Assembly (NCBI GenBank): GCA_023446155.1
Contig: JAEXIT010000010.1
Location: forward strand, 186,001-250,000
From: Bacteroidota bacterium
GTDB taxonomy: Bacteria; Bacteroidota; Bacteroidia; Flavobacteriales; Flavobacteriaceae
Direction: 5' to 3'
Length of the DNA: 64,000 nt
Numbering within the stretch: the stretch's first letter is position 1; every line of letters begins with the position of its first letter. The notes below the pieces were generated by a model. The model saw only the letters and a list, made by a program, of their open reading frames with translations, was not told where the DNA came from and did not search any database. A program made the position numbers and the translations under genes. This document shows, one piece after another, positions 52,173 through 61,991 of this stretch.

Positions 52173-52916
52173 TTGAAGGCAAAAACCGTATTTAACTGGA
52201 GTAGCGGAAAAGACTCAGCTCTGGCATTATATGAATTATTACAAGAGGATCAATATGAAATCCATTGTTTATTAACGAGTCTTAGCAAACAATACGATCG
52301 CATTTCGATGCACGGCGTACGCAGTGATTTACTCGAGCAGCAAGCACAAAGTATTGGTTTACCACTGGTAAAAATGGAAATTCCCGAAATGCCTTCCATG
52401 GAACTTTACGAAAACGTAATGCGGGAAACGTTGACCCGCTTACAGACAGAAGGTGTTACCCACGCTGCTTTTGGTGATATTTTTCTCGAGGACCTACGGG
52501 AATATCGGGAGAAAAAACTAACCGAAATGGACCTGAAAGCCGTTTTTCCGTTGTGGAAACGCGATACCAAAGCCTTAATTCACGAGTTTATCGACCTGGG
52601 ATTTAAAACCATCGTAACCTGTGTTGACGCCCGATTACTGGATCAAAGTTTCGCCGGTCGTGTTATCGATGCCGATTTTATTCGTGAGCTTCCGGAAAAT
52701 GTAGATCCGTGTGGTGAAAATGGTGAATTTCATACCTTCACCTTTGACGGACCTCTTTTTAAAAATCCGATTGCCTTTACAAAAGGAGAAGTGATCCTCC
52801 GCAAATATGAAGCCCCAAAAAACGATGACGATTGTTATACCACACCACGGGAAACCGAATATGGATTCTGGTATTGCGACCTCATCCCCACATCCAAATC
52901 AGGTAAAATCACCTAA
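52173..52916 (+). CDS. Dph6-like adenine nucleotide alpha-hydrolase / ATP-pyrophosphatase
   Basis: 247 residues from a TTG at 52173 (KAKTVFNWSSGKDSALALYEL); 26 codons of in-frame sequence upstream (from an ATG at 52095) lie in the divergent promoter region and are not like the family. The P-loop SGKDS is at the start and the E-GEFHTF end is typical of the Dph6/ATP-PPase group (DPCGENGEFHTFTFDGPL). It makes amide or adenylate intermediates; the bacterial substrate is unknown. Confidence 0.85.
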   Translation: MKAKTVFNWSSGKDSALALYELLQEDQYEIHCLLTSLSKQYDRISMHGVRSDLLEQQAQSIGLPLVKMEIPEMPSMELYENVMRETLTRLQTEGVTHAAFGDIFLEDLREYREKKLTEMDLKAVFPLWKRDTKALIHEFIDLGFKTIVTCVDARLLDQSFAGRVIDADFIRELPENVDPCGENGEFHTFTFDGPLFKNPIAFTKGEVILRKYEAPKNDDDCYTTPRETEYGFWYCDLIPTSKSGKIT

Positions 52917-52936
52917 AAGATTCGTACGGTATTTTG

Positions 52937-52944
52937 TACTTTTG
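52937..52944 (+). promoter_or_regulatory. -7 box of the HEAGH protein gene
   Basis: TACTTTTG, an exact match to TAnnTTTG, ends 4 bases before the ATG at 52949. Together with that ATG it argues against the in-frame ATG at 52934, which lies upstream of the box. Confidence 0.4.
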
Positions 52945-52948
52945 GGAT

Positions 52949-53464
52949 ATGCAGAACACACCTACGCTTCAACGATCCACAGAACTGACCAAAGTGCTCG
53001 ATTTTCTGGAAGAAATCGGAATACCCGTTTTGGAAAAAACGCTAACGGATACTTTTTTGCCCGGTTTAGCACTGGGTCCAAGCTGTATTTACGTGGATTT
53101 TGAGCAGCTATTATATCCCGGCGATTTACTCCATGAAGCGGGTCATCTTGCCGTGACGACTCCCGACGAGCGCAAGCTGGCCGGAACGGAAGCTCAGAGT
53201 ACCGACTGGCCTTCGGGTGGTGAAGAAATCGGCGCGATTTTATGGTCGTATGCAGCGGCGGTTCATCTGAATTTACCCCTTGACTTTGTTTTTCACAATA
53301 ACGGTTATAAAAACGGATCGGAGATGCTGATTTCCAATTTCGAACAAGGAAATTATATCGGATTGCCCTTTTTGGAATGGGCCGGTTTGTGTTTGAGCGT
53401 CACACGCGCCGAACAAGAAGGTGAAAAACCATTCCCTTTTATGTTACACTGGATAAGACGTTAA
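52949..53464 (+). CDS. Uncharacterised protein with HExxH motif
   Basis: 171 residues from the ATG at 52949. The centre has the zincin-like HEAGHLAV motif (LLYPGDLLHEAGHLAVTTPDE) and GLPFLEWAGLCLSV near the end. No secretion signal, so a cytosolic metal-dependent enzyme or binding protein is likely. No family with function is recognised. It is followed after 3 bp by the beta-hydroxylase gene, so the two probably work together. Confidence 0.72.
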   Translation: MQNTPTLQRSTELTKVLDFLEEIGIPVLEKTLTDTFLPGLALGPSCIYVDFEQLLYPGDLLHEAGHLAVTTPDERKLAGTEAQSTDWPSGGEEIGAILWSYAAAVHLNLPLDFVFHNNGYKNGSEMLISNFEQGNYIGLPFLEWAGLCLSVTRAEQEGEKPFPFMLHWIRR

Positions 53465-53467
53465 ACT

Positions 53468-54160
53468 ATGGAACTCGTTCGCGCTATAAAATTCCCCATT
53501 ACATTTGATACCGACCGTTTACAGGCCGATGTTCAGAAGATACTGCCCCAGGAATGGACCGATCATTACAACCGTAAGGATTACAATGGCAAATGGACAT
53601 CGATCGCCTTAATGTCGGAAGACGGTAAATCCGATTCTATTTTCGCCTTAAACCGAAACGGATTAAAAGATACGGACGTTTTGCAACAATGTCCCTATTT
53701 TAAAGCTGTTCTTGATGGTTTTCCGTTTGAAAAAACAGCCGTCCGTTTGCTTAATCTGACTGCCGGAACCGAAATCAAACCCCATCGCGATTATTGTCTC
53801 GGTTATGAAGACGGTTGCTTCCGTTTGCATATTCCCATTATCACCAATCCCGATGTGGTATTTTTACTGGACGACAAACGTTTGATTATGAACGAAGGCG
53901 AATGCTGGTATATCAATGCCAATTTTACGCATTCGGTTGTCAATAATGGTACCCGCGACCGTATTCATCTGGTTATCGACGGATTGCAAAACGAATGGAC
54001 TGACGCTCTTTTTTACAAAGAAGCCCATCCGGAACAATTCCGAAAACCGTTACCGGAAATGAGCGAAGCCGAAAAACAACGTATCCTTGAAGAGTTAAAT
54101 CGGATGAATCCGGTACTCTCGGCTACCATCCTTCAAAACATGGAAAATAAAAATTCCTGA
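53468..54160 (+). CDS. Aspartyl/asparaginyl beta-hydroxylase domain protein
   Basis: 230 residues. Fe(II)/2-oxoglutarate dioxygenase fold of the Asp/Asn beta-hydroxylase group: HRD (IKPHRDYCLGYEDG, near 105), distal His in NANFTHSVVNNG and Arg in RDRIHLVID. The C-terminus (SEAEKQRILEELNRM) is helical. It hydroxylates a side chain of a protein or peptide; the adjacent HExxH protein could be the partner or substrate, which is speculation. Confidence 0.87.
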   Translation: MELVRAIKFPITFDTDRLQADVQKILPQEWTDHYNRKDYNGKWTSIALMSEDGKSDSIFALNRNGLKDTDVLQQCPYFKAVLDGFPFEKTAVRLLNLTAGTEIKPHRDYCLGYEDGCFRLHIPIITNPDVVFLLDDKRLIMNEGECWYINANFTHSVVNNGTRDRIHLVIDGLQNEWTDALFYKEAHPEQFRKPLPEMSEAEKQRILEELNRMNPVLSATILQNMENKNS

Positions 54161-54282
54161 TCAATCCGGAACCTATAAAAACAAAGAAGGTAGGCTTAAC
54201 CAAACCTACCCTCTCCTGTCTATAAACACAATTTATTTATGGAACTCTAAACTATGCCTACACTATGACTTTTTATGAAAAG

Positions 54283-54561
54283 TTATGACACCCCTACTCT
54301 ATTAAATTTTTTCGATACGACTACCGGTTTTTCCAATACCGGAAGGTGTTCTTGTTTTCCGTGAACGATAAAATCAAATCGGGCTTTTGCCAATGATTCT
54401 TCCGTGAAATCATGCAAACCATAATCGGCTTTTATTTCTTTCAACACAACATCCGATGAGGTCGAATGACCATAACTCCTATTGCTAACAGTTTCTGTTC
54501 CCAGATAATATTTTTTCCCGTTAATCGTCGCAAATGCCGACACTATATATACTCCATCCAT
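54283..54561 (-). CDS. Uncharacterised small protein
   Basis: 92 residues, beta-rich start (YIVSAFATINGKKYYLGTET), charged middle (LKEIKADYGLHDFTEESLAKA) and a basic end. No family recognised. First of three leftward small genes after a 120-bp region without features; moderate coding likelihood. Confidence 0.55.
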   Translation of the reverse strand: MDGVYIVSAFATINGKKYYLGTETVSNRSYGHSTSSDVVLKEIKADYGLHDFTEESLAKARFDFIVHGKQEHLPVLEKPVVVSKKFNRVGVS

Positions 54562-54622
54562 ACGCTCTTGCTTTTAGGTTATTATTATTTTAGCACTATT
54601 AATTTTAATTCGATGTAAGTCG

Positions 54623-55063
54623 CTATTCTGCCGGAATTGTCATACTCCCGGCTGTTCTTTTGGAATCGGCAAAGCTGTTAAACAACGATCCGACAAACAA
54701 CAGTAGCAGCCCGGCAACAACAGGCCATTGTGCGACAGGTAAAAACATCCTTCCTGTCAATATAAAAAGTGTCCCTATCAGGCTAAGTAAAAAGGGAAAG
54801 TATATTTTTTGTCGTACATTTTTTAGCAAAGCCCACAAATGAAGCATTAAAAAAAGTAAAAGTGCCGGGAAAAGCCATACCATTGGCGATAATTTAGCCA
54901 TTCCGAAGCTTCCCAACATACTCATATATACCGTCCAGCACATTCCGGTTTTGGGATAAAACAACGCCAGAAAACCCAACAGTTCAACTCCGGTACCGGT
55001 GTTTTTCTTTTTCCCCGGAACCCTATCCCAATCCGTTACGAACCCATATATTCGCTTACCCAT
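54623..55063 (-). CDS. Uncharacterised membrane protein
   Basis: 146 residues with about four membrane helices (VWLFPALLLFLMLHLW, FPFLLSLIGTLFILTG and VVAGLLLLFVGSLF are three of them). The N-terminus (GKRIYGFVTDWDRVPGKKK) is soluble. No family recognised. It ends 60 bp before the small gene 54283 and starts 20 bp after the 55084 gene, so the set may be one unit. Confidence 0.6.
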   Translation of the reverse strand: MGKRIYGFVTDWDRVPGKKKNTGTGVELLGFLALFYPKTGMCWTVYMSMLGSFGMAKLSPMVWLFPALLLFLMLHLWALLKNVRQKIYFPFLLSLIGTLFILTGRMFLPVAQWPVVAGLLLLFVGSLFNSFADSKRTAGSMTIPAE

Positions 55064-55083
55064 TTTGCGTTACATTTTAATTA

Positions 55084-55431
55084 TTACTGCCTTAAACTAA
55101 TTTTAAGATTTTGCAACCAATAGGTATCAACAGGTGGTAAATGCTGAAAATCATCTTCTGTTTCCTGAGTATCCGGAAGATAACCAGAAGAATCGTCTGA
55201 AGTTTGTCCGTTATTTTCGGAGCGATTGCTATGCAATACATTCAACGCCAATAAAGATACTTCGGTAGAAGTCTCTTCGATCAGGTTCTGAATCGCAGTC
55301 GGATTCGAATAGTTTACCAATTGCAGGTTTTGTTTTTCCTTTACCACAACGGTCGCTGTCGCGGGTGTTTCCCGACAGAAGCTTATTAAAAGGAATGCTA
55401 TTACTACTACGGCAATTTGGGGGATCTTCAT
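55084..55431 (-). CDS. Uncharacterised small lipoprotein
   Basis: 115 residues with signal KIPQIAVVVIAFLLISFC; the Cys at 19 is a probable lipid-attachment site. The mature part is low-complexity and acidic (SNRSENNGQTSDDSSG, then DTQETEDDFQHLP) and ends LKISLRQ. No recognised family. Upstream of it is a 290-bp stretch before recG with no other features. Confidence 0.55.
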   Translation of the reverse strand: MKIPQIAVVVIAFLLISFCRETPATATVVVKEKQNLQLVNYSNPTAIQNLIEETSTEVSLLALNVLHSNRSENNGQTSDDSSGYLPDTQETEDDFQHLPPVDTYWLQNLKISLRQ

Positions 55432-55720
55432 TTCTACTATCTTTTTTGGTTACAGTTTAGTCGTCAAAAAATACTTAACCTATTAGCTAACAGTATGATC
55501 TTGCTACAGCATTTTATGGGATAAAACTATAAATCCGTATTTTATTTTTTATACGTGTTTTTACCTGTTTTTCCGTAATTGCCATTTCCAGACCGGAGTC
55601 ATCCCGGTTTTGGTCGATAAAAAATCGGTTTTGGTTCTGTATTTTCATTCGGGGTATTTTTAAATTTCCCAATTAAAATCTATCTTCGTAAAGTGATTTT
55701 TTACTAATCGTAATTCCTGA

Positions 55721-57823
55721 ATGAACAACCTTCTCGAAACTCCTATAGAATACCTCAAAGGCGTTGGTCCACAACGTGGGGAGTTATTACGCAAAGAGTT
55801 AAACATTCACCGTTATGCCGATCTGCTCAACCTCTATCCCAATCGTTATATCGATCGTACGCGCTACTATAAAATCAATGAATTGCAAAACAGTAATTCG
55901 GAAGTACAGATTATAGGCCGCGTGATCCATATTAAAACCGTTGAGCAAAAACGGGGAAAACGACTTGTCGCTACTTTTGTAGACGATACCGGCGAAATGG
56001 AACTGGTGTGGTTCCAGGGCCATAAATGGATCCGTGAAAGTCTGAAATTAAATAGTGTTTATGTTATTTTCGGAAAAGTCACCTCTTTTAACGGACTGTT
56101 TAATATGGCACATCCGGAAATGGAATTACTCGCCGATCACGAAAAGAGTTTGCGGTCGGCCATGCAATCGGTTTATCCATCTACCGAAAAACTAACGCAA
56201 AAAGGGATTACCAATAAAACGGTAAACCGCCTGATGCAACAGTTGTTTATCGAAACACAAGCATTATTTAAAGAGCCATTGCCGGTAAATCTGATCGACG
56301 AATTAAAGTTGATTCCGAAGAATATTGCCTTATTCAACATCCATTTCCCGAAAAGTCAGGAGTTGTTGGCCAAAGCGCAATTTCGATTAAAGTTTGAAGA
56401 ATTATTCTTTATACAGTTACAACTGATCACTAAGAACCTCATCCGAAAACACAAGATCAAAGGACATCCTTTTGATAATGTTGGAGCCTATTTTACGACA
56501 TTTTACAACGATTACCTTCCGTTCGATCTGACCAATGCTCAGAAAAAGGTTTTAAAAGAAATTCGGAACGACCTGGGAAGTAATGCCCAAATGAACCGTC
56601 TTTTACAAGGTGACGTGGGATCCGGTAAAACCATCGTGGCACTTATGACCATGCTTTTGGCTCTGGATAACGGTTTTCAGGCCTGTCTGATGGCACCAAC
56701 GGAAATATTAGCCAATCAGCACTTTTTAGGAATCCGGGAATTGGCCAAAGAACTCAATCTGAATATCAAAATACTAACCGGTTCCACCAAAACAGCCGAT
56801 CGGAAGATCATTCACGAGGAATTGGAAAACGGTAGCCTGCATATCATAATTGGCACCCATGCGTTGTTGGAAGATAAAGTAAAATTCCACAACCTCGGAC
56901 TTGCTATTATCGATGAACAACATCGTTTTGGTGTCGAGCAACGTTCTAAATTATGGAAAAAAAATGCCATTCCACCACATGTGTTGGTGATGACAGCCAC
57001 ACCTATTCCGCGAACATTAGCCATGAGTCTCTATGGTGATCTGGATATTTCGGTTATCGACGAACTCCCTCCGGGTCGGAAGCCCATACAAACCGTACAT
57101 CGTTACGACAGCAACCGACTAAAAGTATGGAAATTTTTAAAAGATGAAATCGCCAAAGGTCGGCAGATTTATATCGTCTATCCTTTGATTCAGGAAAGCG
57201 AAAAAATGGATTACAAAGACCTGATGGATGGTTACGAAGGGATTTCGCGCGACTTTCCACTACCCCAATACAGTGTAAGTATCGTACACGGACAAATGAA
57301 ACCGGCCGAAAAAGACGCCGAAATGGAGCGCTTTGCTTCCGGAAAAACGAACATTATGGTCGCCACTACCGTTATCGAAGTTGGCGTGAACGTGCCGAAT
57401 GCCAGTGTAATGATCATTGAAAGCGCCGAACGTTTTGGTCTTTCACAGTTGCACCAGCTGCGCGGTCGTGTAGGACGTGGTGCCGAACAAAGTTATTGCA
57501 TCCTGATGACCGGTCATAAGCTAAGTAATGATTCGAAAATACGAATCGAAACCATGTGTCGCACCAACGACGGTTTTGAGATTTCGGAAGTCGATTTAAA
57601 GCTTCGCGGGCCAGGCGATATCATGGGAACCCAACAAAGTGGCGTACTCAATTTACAAATCGCCGATCTGGTAAAAGACCGGGATATTTTACAATTGGCC
57701 CGTCATGAAGCCATCCGACTTTTAAAAGACGATCCGTCGATGAACAAGCCGGAACACCAACTTTTAAAACAGGTTTTTATTGAATTATCCAAAAAAAGAA
57801 ACATCTGGAATCACATAAGCTAA
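55721..57823 (+). CDS. recG: ATP-dependent DNA helicase RecG
   Basis: 700 residues, full length. The wedge domain (1-130) is an OB fold with QIIGRVIHIKTVEQKRGKRL, then helicase motifs: Walker A QGDVGSGKTIVAL (near 296), DEQH in IIDEQHRFGVEQRS, TATPIPRTL, motif IV-VI ATTVIEVGVNVPNA and QLRGRVGRG. It remodels stalled forks and Holliday junctions. The C-terminal RPGD-type segment is visible at GPGDIMGTQQSG. Confidence 0.96.
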   Translation: MNNLLETPIEYLKGVGPQRGELLRKELNIHRYADLLNLYPNRYIDRTRYYKINELQNSNSEVQIIGRVIHIKTVEQKRGKRLVATFVDDTGEMELVWFQGHKWIRESLKLNSVYVIFGKVTSFNGLFNMAHPEMELLADHEKSLRSAMQSVYPSTEKLTQKGITNKTVNRLMQQLFIETQALFKEPLPVNLIDELKLIPKNIALFNIHFPKSQELLAKAQFRLKFEELFFIQLQLITKNLIRKHKIKGHPFDNVGAYFTTFYNDYLPFDLTNAQKKVLKEIRNDLGSNAQMNRLLQGDVGSGKTIVALMTMLLALDNGFQACLMAPTEILANQHFLGIRELAKELNLNIKILTGSTKTADRKIIHEELENGSLHIIIGTHALLEDKVKFHNLGLAIIDEQHRFGVEQRSKLWKKNAIPPHVLVMTATPIPRTLAMSLYGDLDISVIDELPPGRKPIQTVHRYDSNRLKVWKFLKDEIAKGRQIYIVYPLIQESEKMDYKDLMDGYEGISRDFPLPQYSVSIVHGQMKPAEKDAEMERFASGKTNIMVATTVIEVGVNVPNASVMIIESAERFGLSQLHQLRGRVGRGAEQSYCILMTGHKLSNDSKIRIETMCRTNDGFEISEVDLKLRGPGDIMGTQQSGVLNLQIADLVKDRDILQLARHEAIRLLKDDPSMNKPEHQLLKQVFIELSKKRNIWNHIS

Positions 57824-57882
57824 CCTACTTTAAAGCTTTAGATTAAACAATTTAAAATAGTGTATTACAAACAACTAAATAT

Positions 57883-58746
57883 ATGGTAGCCTACAATCCT
57901 AAAGACTGGATTACTTTTATTTTCCGTTTTCACAAAGCGGATACCTTTCGTCAGTTAATCCCTATGATGATCACCATTGGACTCTATTCCGCGGCAGTTG
58001 GTTACCTCGAAATGGAATACTGGAAACTATCCCAACAAAGTCATGTTAAAAACGTTACCATCATGCACAACATGCTCGGTTTTGTGATCTCCTTATTACT
58101 CGCCTACCGAACCAACACAGCTTACGACCGTTGGTGGGAAGGTCGAAAATTATGGGGCGGATTGGTCAACAATAGTCGGAATTTGTCTATAAAGCTGGCC
58201 GCGATGTTAAAAGACGAACGCGACCGCATGTATTTCCGTACGATGATACCGGGTTATGCCTCTATTTTAAACCGTCATTTAAAAAATGCCGATACGGGAA
58301 AACAACTAGCGGAAGATTTCGACCTCAGCCTGGATCACAACAAACACAAACCCAATCAGGTAGCGCGCATGCTTTTTAATAAAATCAACGAGTTATACGA
58401 ATCCAAAAAGATCACCGGTGATCAGTTAATCATTCTGAACAGCGAAATCCAGTCGTTTACCGAAATCTGTGGCGCCTGCGAGCGAATTAAAAACACCCCA
58501 ATCCCCTATTCTTACAGCGCTTTTATCAAAAAGTTTATCTTTTTTTACGTGATGACGCTTCCATTTGGTTATGTATTTAGCCTTGGTTATTATGTCGTTC
58601 CGGTTGTGGTTTTTATTTTTTACGTATTGGCCAGTTTGGAACTGATTGCCGAGGAAATTGAAGATCCGTTTGGAGACGATGCCAACGACTTGCCTACAGC
58701 CAAAATTGCCAGCAACATTAAAATTCACGTGGAGGAAATTCTATAA
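57883..58746 (+). CDS. Bestrophin-family anion channel
   Basis: 287 residues. The typical first segments (WITFIFRFHKADTFRQLIP), the signature YRTNTAYDRWWEGRKLWGG, three more helices, and the C-terminal cytosolic part with EEIEDPFGDDANDLPTAKI. Bacterial bestrophins form pentameric anion or cation channels in the inner membrane. It follows recG by 60 bp on the same strand. Confidence 0.92.
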   Translation: MVAYNPKDWITFIFRFHKADTFRQLIPMMITIGLYSAAVGYLEMEYWKLSQQSHVKNVTIMHNMLGFVISLLLAYRTNTAYDRWWEGRKLWGGLVNNSRNLSIKLAAMLKDERDRMYFRTMIPGYASILNRHLKNADTGKQLAEDFDLSLDHNKHKPNQVARMLFNKINELYESKKITGDQLIILNSEIQSFTEICGACERIKNTPIPYSYSAFIKKFIFFYVMTLPFGYVFSLGYYVVPVVVFIFYVLASLELIAEEIEDPFGDDANDLPTAKIASNIKIHVEEIL

Positions 58747-58853
58747 AAGAACGTTAATTTCGACAACTATTTTTTCAAGTCGGGATATTTTTCTGTAAAT
58801 TTAGTAGCTTGTTTTTTCAGGCAAACGTAATGTTTATTTTGAAAAGAATCCCG

Positions 58854-59771
58854 ATGAGTTTGTCCAGATCCCTATTACCGACACCGCGTTTAACTCAGGA
58901 AAAGTCCCTTAAAACTTTAGTTGAGAACAGAACCATTTACTCCTTAAACAACTGTGAGTTAAATATTTTTGAAACCTATAAAACCACCGAAATGGTTCCG
59001 TTAAAATTTAACGATTTGGTGGTCACGAGTATGCTGCGGGGTAAAAAGGTAATGCATCTGTTTGACGAACCCGGATTCGTATACCTGCCCGGAGAAACCG
59101 TAGTGGTTCCTTCGAATGTGGAAATGAAAATTGATTTTCCCGAAGCCTCTCCAAACAACCCTACCCAATGTTTGGCATTAGCTATCGATCAGGCAAAAAT
59201 TAACGAGACATTACAATTCCTAAACGAACGCTATCCCAAAGACGGCGACTTCTGGAAACTGGATCACGAAAATTATTTTTTCTACAACAATATCGAACTC
59301 GCCACGACCATCAGCAAACTGATTAAAGAATGCATGAGCACTTCGATTACCAAAGATGCATTGGCCGACCTGACGTTACAGGAATTACTGATCCGTATTA
59401 TTCAGACACAAACCGTAAAGGCGATCGATACAAACACTTTTCTAAACAACAACAGCCCTATTGTGCCCGTGGTGGAATATATCCGGAAAAACCTTCAGGG
59501 CAATATCAACTTAAAAGAACTAAGTGATAAAGCTTGTATGAGCACCACTTCGTTCTATCGCTTTTTTAAACGAGAACTGGGTATGAGTCCGATTGAGTTT
59601 ATTCTGACTGAAAAGATCAAACAGGCCAAACAATTATTAAAAAATCCGTCGCTACAGATCAATGAAGTTTGTTTCCAATCCGGATTTGAAGATTGCAATT
59701 ATTTTATCCGACTATTTAAAAAATACGAAGGAATCACGCCTAAACAATACCAACTGCTCTATATCAGCTAA
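58854..59771 (+). CDS. AraC-family transcriptional regulator
   Basis: 305 residues from the ATG at 58854 (SLSRSLLPTPRLT); an earlier start adds an unlike 15 residues. The N-terminal half is an AraC_N-type ligand or sensor domain. The C-terminal AraC HTH has INLKELSDKACMSTTSFYRF, the segment SPIEFILTEKIKQAKQLL, and ends ITPKQYQLLYIS. It is convergent with DUF779 and probably regulates the DUF779-aldehyde dehydrogenase operon, a common pairing. Confidence 0.92.
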   Translation: MSLSRSLLPTPRLTQEKSLKTLVENRTIYSLNNCELNIFETYKTTEMVPLKFNDLVVTSMLRGKKVMHLFDEPGFVYLPGETVVVPSNVEMKIDFPEASPNNPTQCLALAIDQAKINETLQFLNERYPKDGDFWKLDHENYFFYNNIELATTISKLIKECMSTSITKDALADLTLQELLIRIIQTQTVKAIDTNTFLNNNSPIVPVVEYIRKNLQGNINLKELSDKACMSTTSFYRFFKRELGMSPIEFILTEKIKQAKQLLKNPSLQINEVCFQSGFEDCNYFIRLFKKYEGITPKQYQLLYIS

Positions 59772-60149
59772 CTAATCATCCTCTTTATAGCGCAACGGTT
59801 GCAGATTCGTGCGTTCTTCGTCGGCAAACAATCGGGAATGGATAATAAAGCGCTTCCCATACGGGATTTCCAGCGAAAAACTCGCGCCACGCCCCGCAAC
59901 CACATCTAGCGTTAAGCGGGTATGCTGCCAATATTCAAACTGATCTTTGCTCATCCAAAACGGACATCCGGCGACTTCACCAAGACAAACGTCGCTATAA
60001 CCCAGCTTAAATTCACCTTCCGGAAAACACATCGGCTGCGATCCGTCGCAACAGCCACCACTCTGATGAAACATCAGGTCGCCGTTACGGGATTTTAATT
60101 CATCGATTAAGGCTACTGCCGCTTCTGTTATATCTACTCGTGCTACCAT
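59772..60149 (-). CDS. DUF779 protein
   Basis: 125 residues with LMFHQSGGCCDGSQPMCFPEG and a Cys/His-rich centre (YSDVCLGEVAGCPFWMSKDQFEYW), a DUF779 pattern. It is commonly next to acetaldehyde-type dehydrogenases, and a metal-binding role is suggested by the cysteines. Its stop abuts the AraC stop. It follows the aldehyde dehydrogenase by 84 bp, with a hairpin in between. Confidence 0.88.
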   Translation of the reverse strand: MVARVDITEAAVALIDELKSRNGDLMFHQSGGCCDGSQPMCFPEGEFKLGYSDVCLGEVAGCPFWMSKDQFEYWQHTRLTLDVVAGRGASFSLEIPYGKRFIIHSRLFADEERTNLQPLRYKEDD

Positions 60150-60164
60150 ATCATTCGTTTAAAA

Positions 60165-60192
60165 ACCCGACAGAATTTTACTCCTGCCGGGT
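60165..60192 (-). terminator. Intercistronic hairpin between the aldehyde dehydrogenase and DUF779 genes
   Basis: ACCCGACAG and CTGCCGGGT form a 9-bp stem with one G-U in the minus-strand RNA and a 10-base loop. There is no T run after it, so it may be an mRNA stability element and not a full terminator. It resembles the CCTGWCAGG family. Confidence 0.4.
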
Positions 60193-60233
60193 CATTGGGG
60201 GAAACTTATTGTGGTTTTGTTTTTGAAAAAAAA

Positions 60234-61739
60234 TTAAAAGAATCCTAGTTTATTTTTGTCATATGAAATCAGCATATTTTTAGTTTGACGATAATGTTCC
60301 AGCATCATTTTGTGGTTTTCTCTTCCGAAACCGGATTTTTTATAACCTCCAAACGGCGCATGTGCCGGATAGGCGTGATAATTATTCACCCAAACCCTTC
60401 CCGCCTGAATCGCTCTCGGCACCTGATACAATTCGTGCGCATCACGCGTCCAAACGCCGGCACCCAATCCGTATAGGGTATCGTTAGCAATGGCAATGGC
60501 TTCTTCTGTGGTTTTAAAGGTAGTCACACATACCACCGGTCCGAAAATTTCCTCCTGAAAGATTCGCATTTTATTCGTTCCTTTAAATACCGTCGGCTCA
60601 ATATAATAACCACCAGAAAGTTCACCTTCCAACTGGTTGACATGTCCACCAACCAAAACTTCCGCACCTTCTTCTTTTCCGATTTTCAGATACGACTGGA
60701 TTTTCTCGTACTGATCATTTGAAGCCTGTGCCCCCATCATCACGGTTTTGTCCAGCGGATGTCCAATTTTAATCGCTTTTACCCTTTCGATTACTTTTGC
60801 CATAAAACGATCGTAGATATCCTCATGTACCAACATACGCGACGGACAGGTACAGATTTCACCTTGGTTTAACGCAAACATTACCGTACCTTCCACCGCT
60901 TTGTCGAAAAAGGCATCATCAGCATCGGCTACCGATTTAAAGAAAATATTCGGCGATTTCCCACCTAACTCCATCGTGGACGGAATGATGTTTTCCGCGG
61001 CATATTGCATGATCAATCTACCTGTGGTCGTTTCACCGGTAAACGATACTTTAGCAATACGAGGTGACGTTGCCAATGGTTTTCCGGCTTCGATTCCGAA
61101 TCCGTTTACAATATTGATCACTCCCGGTGGCACGACATCTTTAATCAGATCCATTAACACCAAAATCGAAACCGGCGTTTGTTCCGCTGCCTTTACTACG
61201 GTACAATTACCCGCGGCAATTGCCGGCGCAATTTTCCAGGTAGCCATCAGCAACGGGAAATTCCAGGGGATAATTTGCCCGACTACCCCTATCGGTTCGT
61301 GCAGACAAATACTTACCGTATTCTCATCGTGTTCGGATATCGTTCCTTCTTCAGCACGGATTACACCGGCAAAATAGCGAAAGTGATCAATACAAAGAGG
61401 TAAATCAGCCGCCAGGGTTTCGCGAACTGCTTTACCGTTATCTATCGTTTCCACGGTAGCCAGATATTCTAAATTGGCCTCCATGACATCGGCAATTTTA
61501 TTCAACACAAGACTTCTGTAGGCCGGCGATGCTTTTCCCCAGGTTTTAAAAGCCTCATGAGCCGCATCAAGCGCTAAATCGATATCTTCTTTGGTCGATC
61601 GGGCGGCTTTGGCAAATACTTTTCCGTCAATCGGAGAGACATTGTCGAAGTATTCCCCTTTTACCGGAGGCACAAATTTACCCCCGATGAAATTATCATA
61701 TTTTTCTTTAAATTGTGGTCTTTGAATTACATTGCTCAT
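60234..61739 (-). CDS. NAD-dependent aldehyde dehydrogenase (acetaldehyde-type, AraC/DUF779 associated)
   Basis: 501 residues, full length ALDH. The cofactor loop is [13 protein letters not shown] with [10 protein letters not shown] (GxTxxG, near 235), the catalytic Glu in MELGGKSPN and the catalytic Cys in [12 protein letters not shown] (near 300). The motif set resembles ExaC/AcoD acetaldehyde dehydrogenases, which share this neighbourhood. It oxidises short aldehydes to acids, and may serve in detoxification or alcohol use; the exact substrate is inference. Confidence 0.93.
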   Translation of the reverse strand: MSNVIQRPQFKEKYDNFIGGKFVPPVKGEYFDNVSPIDGKVFAKAARSTKEDIDLALDAAHEAFKTWGKASPAYRSLVLNKIADVMEANLEYLATVETIDNGKAVRETLAADLPLCIDHFRYFAGVIRAEEGTISEHDENTVSICLHEPIGVVGQIIPWNFPLLMATWKIAPAIAAGNCTVVKAAEQTPVSILVLMDLIKDVVPPGVINIVNGFGIEAGKPLATSPRIAKVSFTGETTTGRLIMQYAAENIIPSTMELGGKSPNIFFKSVADADDAFFDKAVEGTVMFALNQGEICTCPSRMLVHEDIYDRFMAKVIERVKAIKIGHPLDKTVMMGAQASNDQYEKIQSYLKIGKEEGAEVLVGGHVNQLEGELSGGYYIEPTVFKGTNKMRIFQEEIFGPVVCVTTFKTTEEAIAIANDTLYGLGAGVWTRDAHELYQVPRAIQAGRVWVNNYHAYPAHAPFGGYKKSGFGRENHKMMLEHYRQTKNMLISYDKNKLGFF

Positions 61740-61789
61740 AAAATTGTTTTTTGTGTTTCTTCAAAATTACAGGCTCTGCAAAAAGTAAA

Positions 61790-61821
61790 ATAGCACTATT
61801 CTTCCAATCAATAGCATATTT
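61790..61821. promoter_or_regulatory. AraC-type direct repeats upstream of the aldehyde dehydrogenase gene
   Basis: ATAGCACTATT (61790-61800) and ATAGCATATTT (61811-61821) repeat with starts 21 bp apart, two helical turns, as for AraC-family direct repeat sites. They lie about 50-80 bp upstream of the aldehyde dehydrogenase start; TAATTTTG at 61769-61762 (minus strand) is an exact -7 box between the two. Confidence 0.45.
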
Positions 61822-61963
61822 TTTTCAGTTGTATTTTTTTTGTTTTAATTTTTTAAACATTCCTTTATAAATACCGATAATTCACAAACAATCGTCAATC
61901 TAAAAAAGATACCATACCGTTTAAAAAAGCGTAACTTTTCTTTATTCTACGCCCGACAATACT

Positions 61964-61971
61964 TATATTTG
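61964..61971 (+). promoter_or_regulatory. -7 box of pheT
   Basis: TATATTTG, an exact TAnnTTTG match, 20 bases upstream of the pheT start; there is a weak TTT in place of TTG at a 20-base spacing. Confidence 0.5.
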
Positions 61972-61991
61972 CAACCTTAAATTTTACTGCA

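Noticed and set aside
54171..54282. GGTAGG/CCTACC hairpin after the beta-hydroxylase gene
   Set aside because: Only 6 bp of stem and no T run, so too weak to call a terminator.
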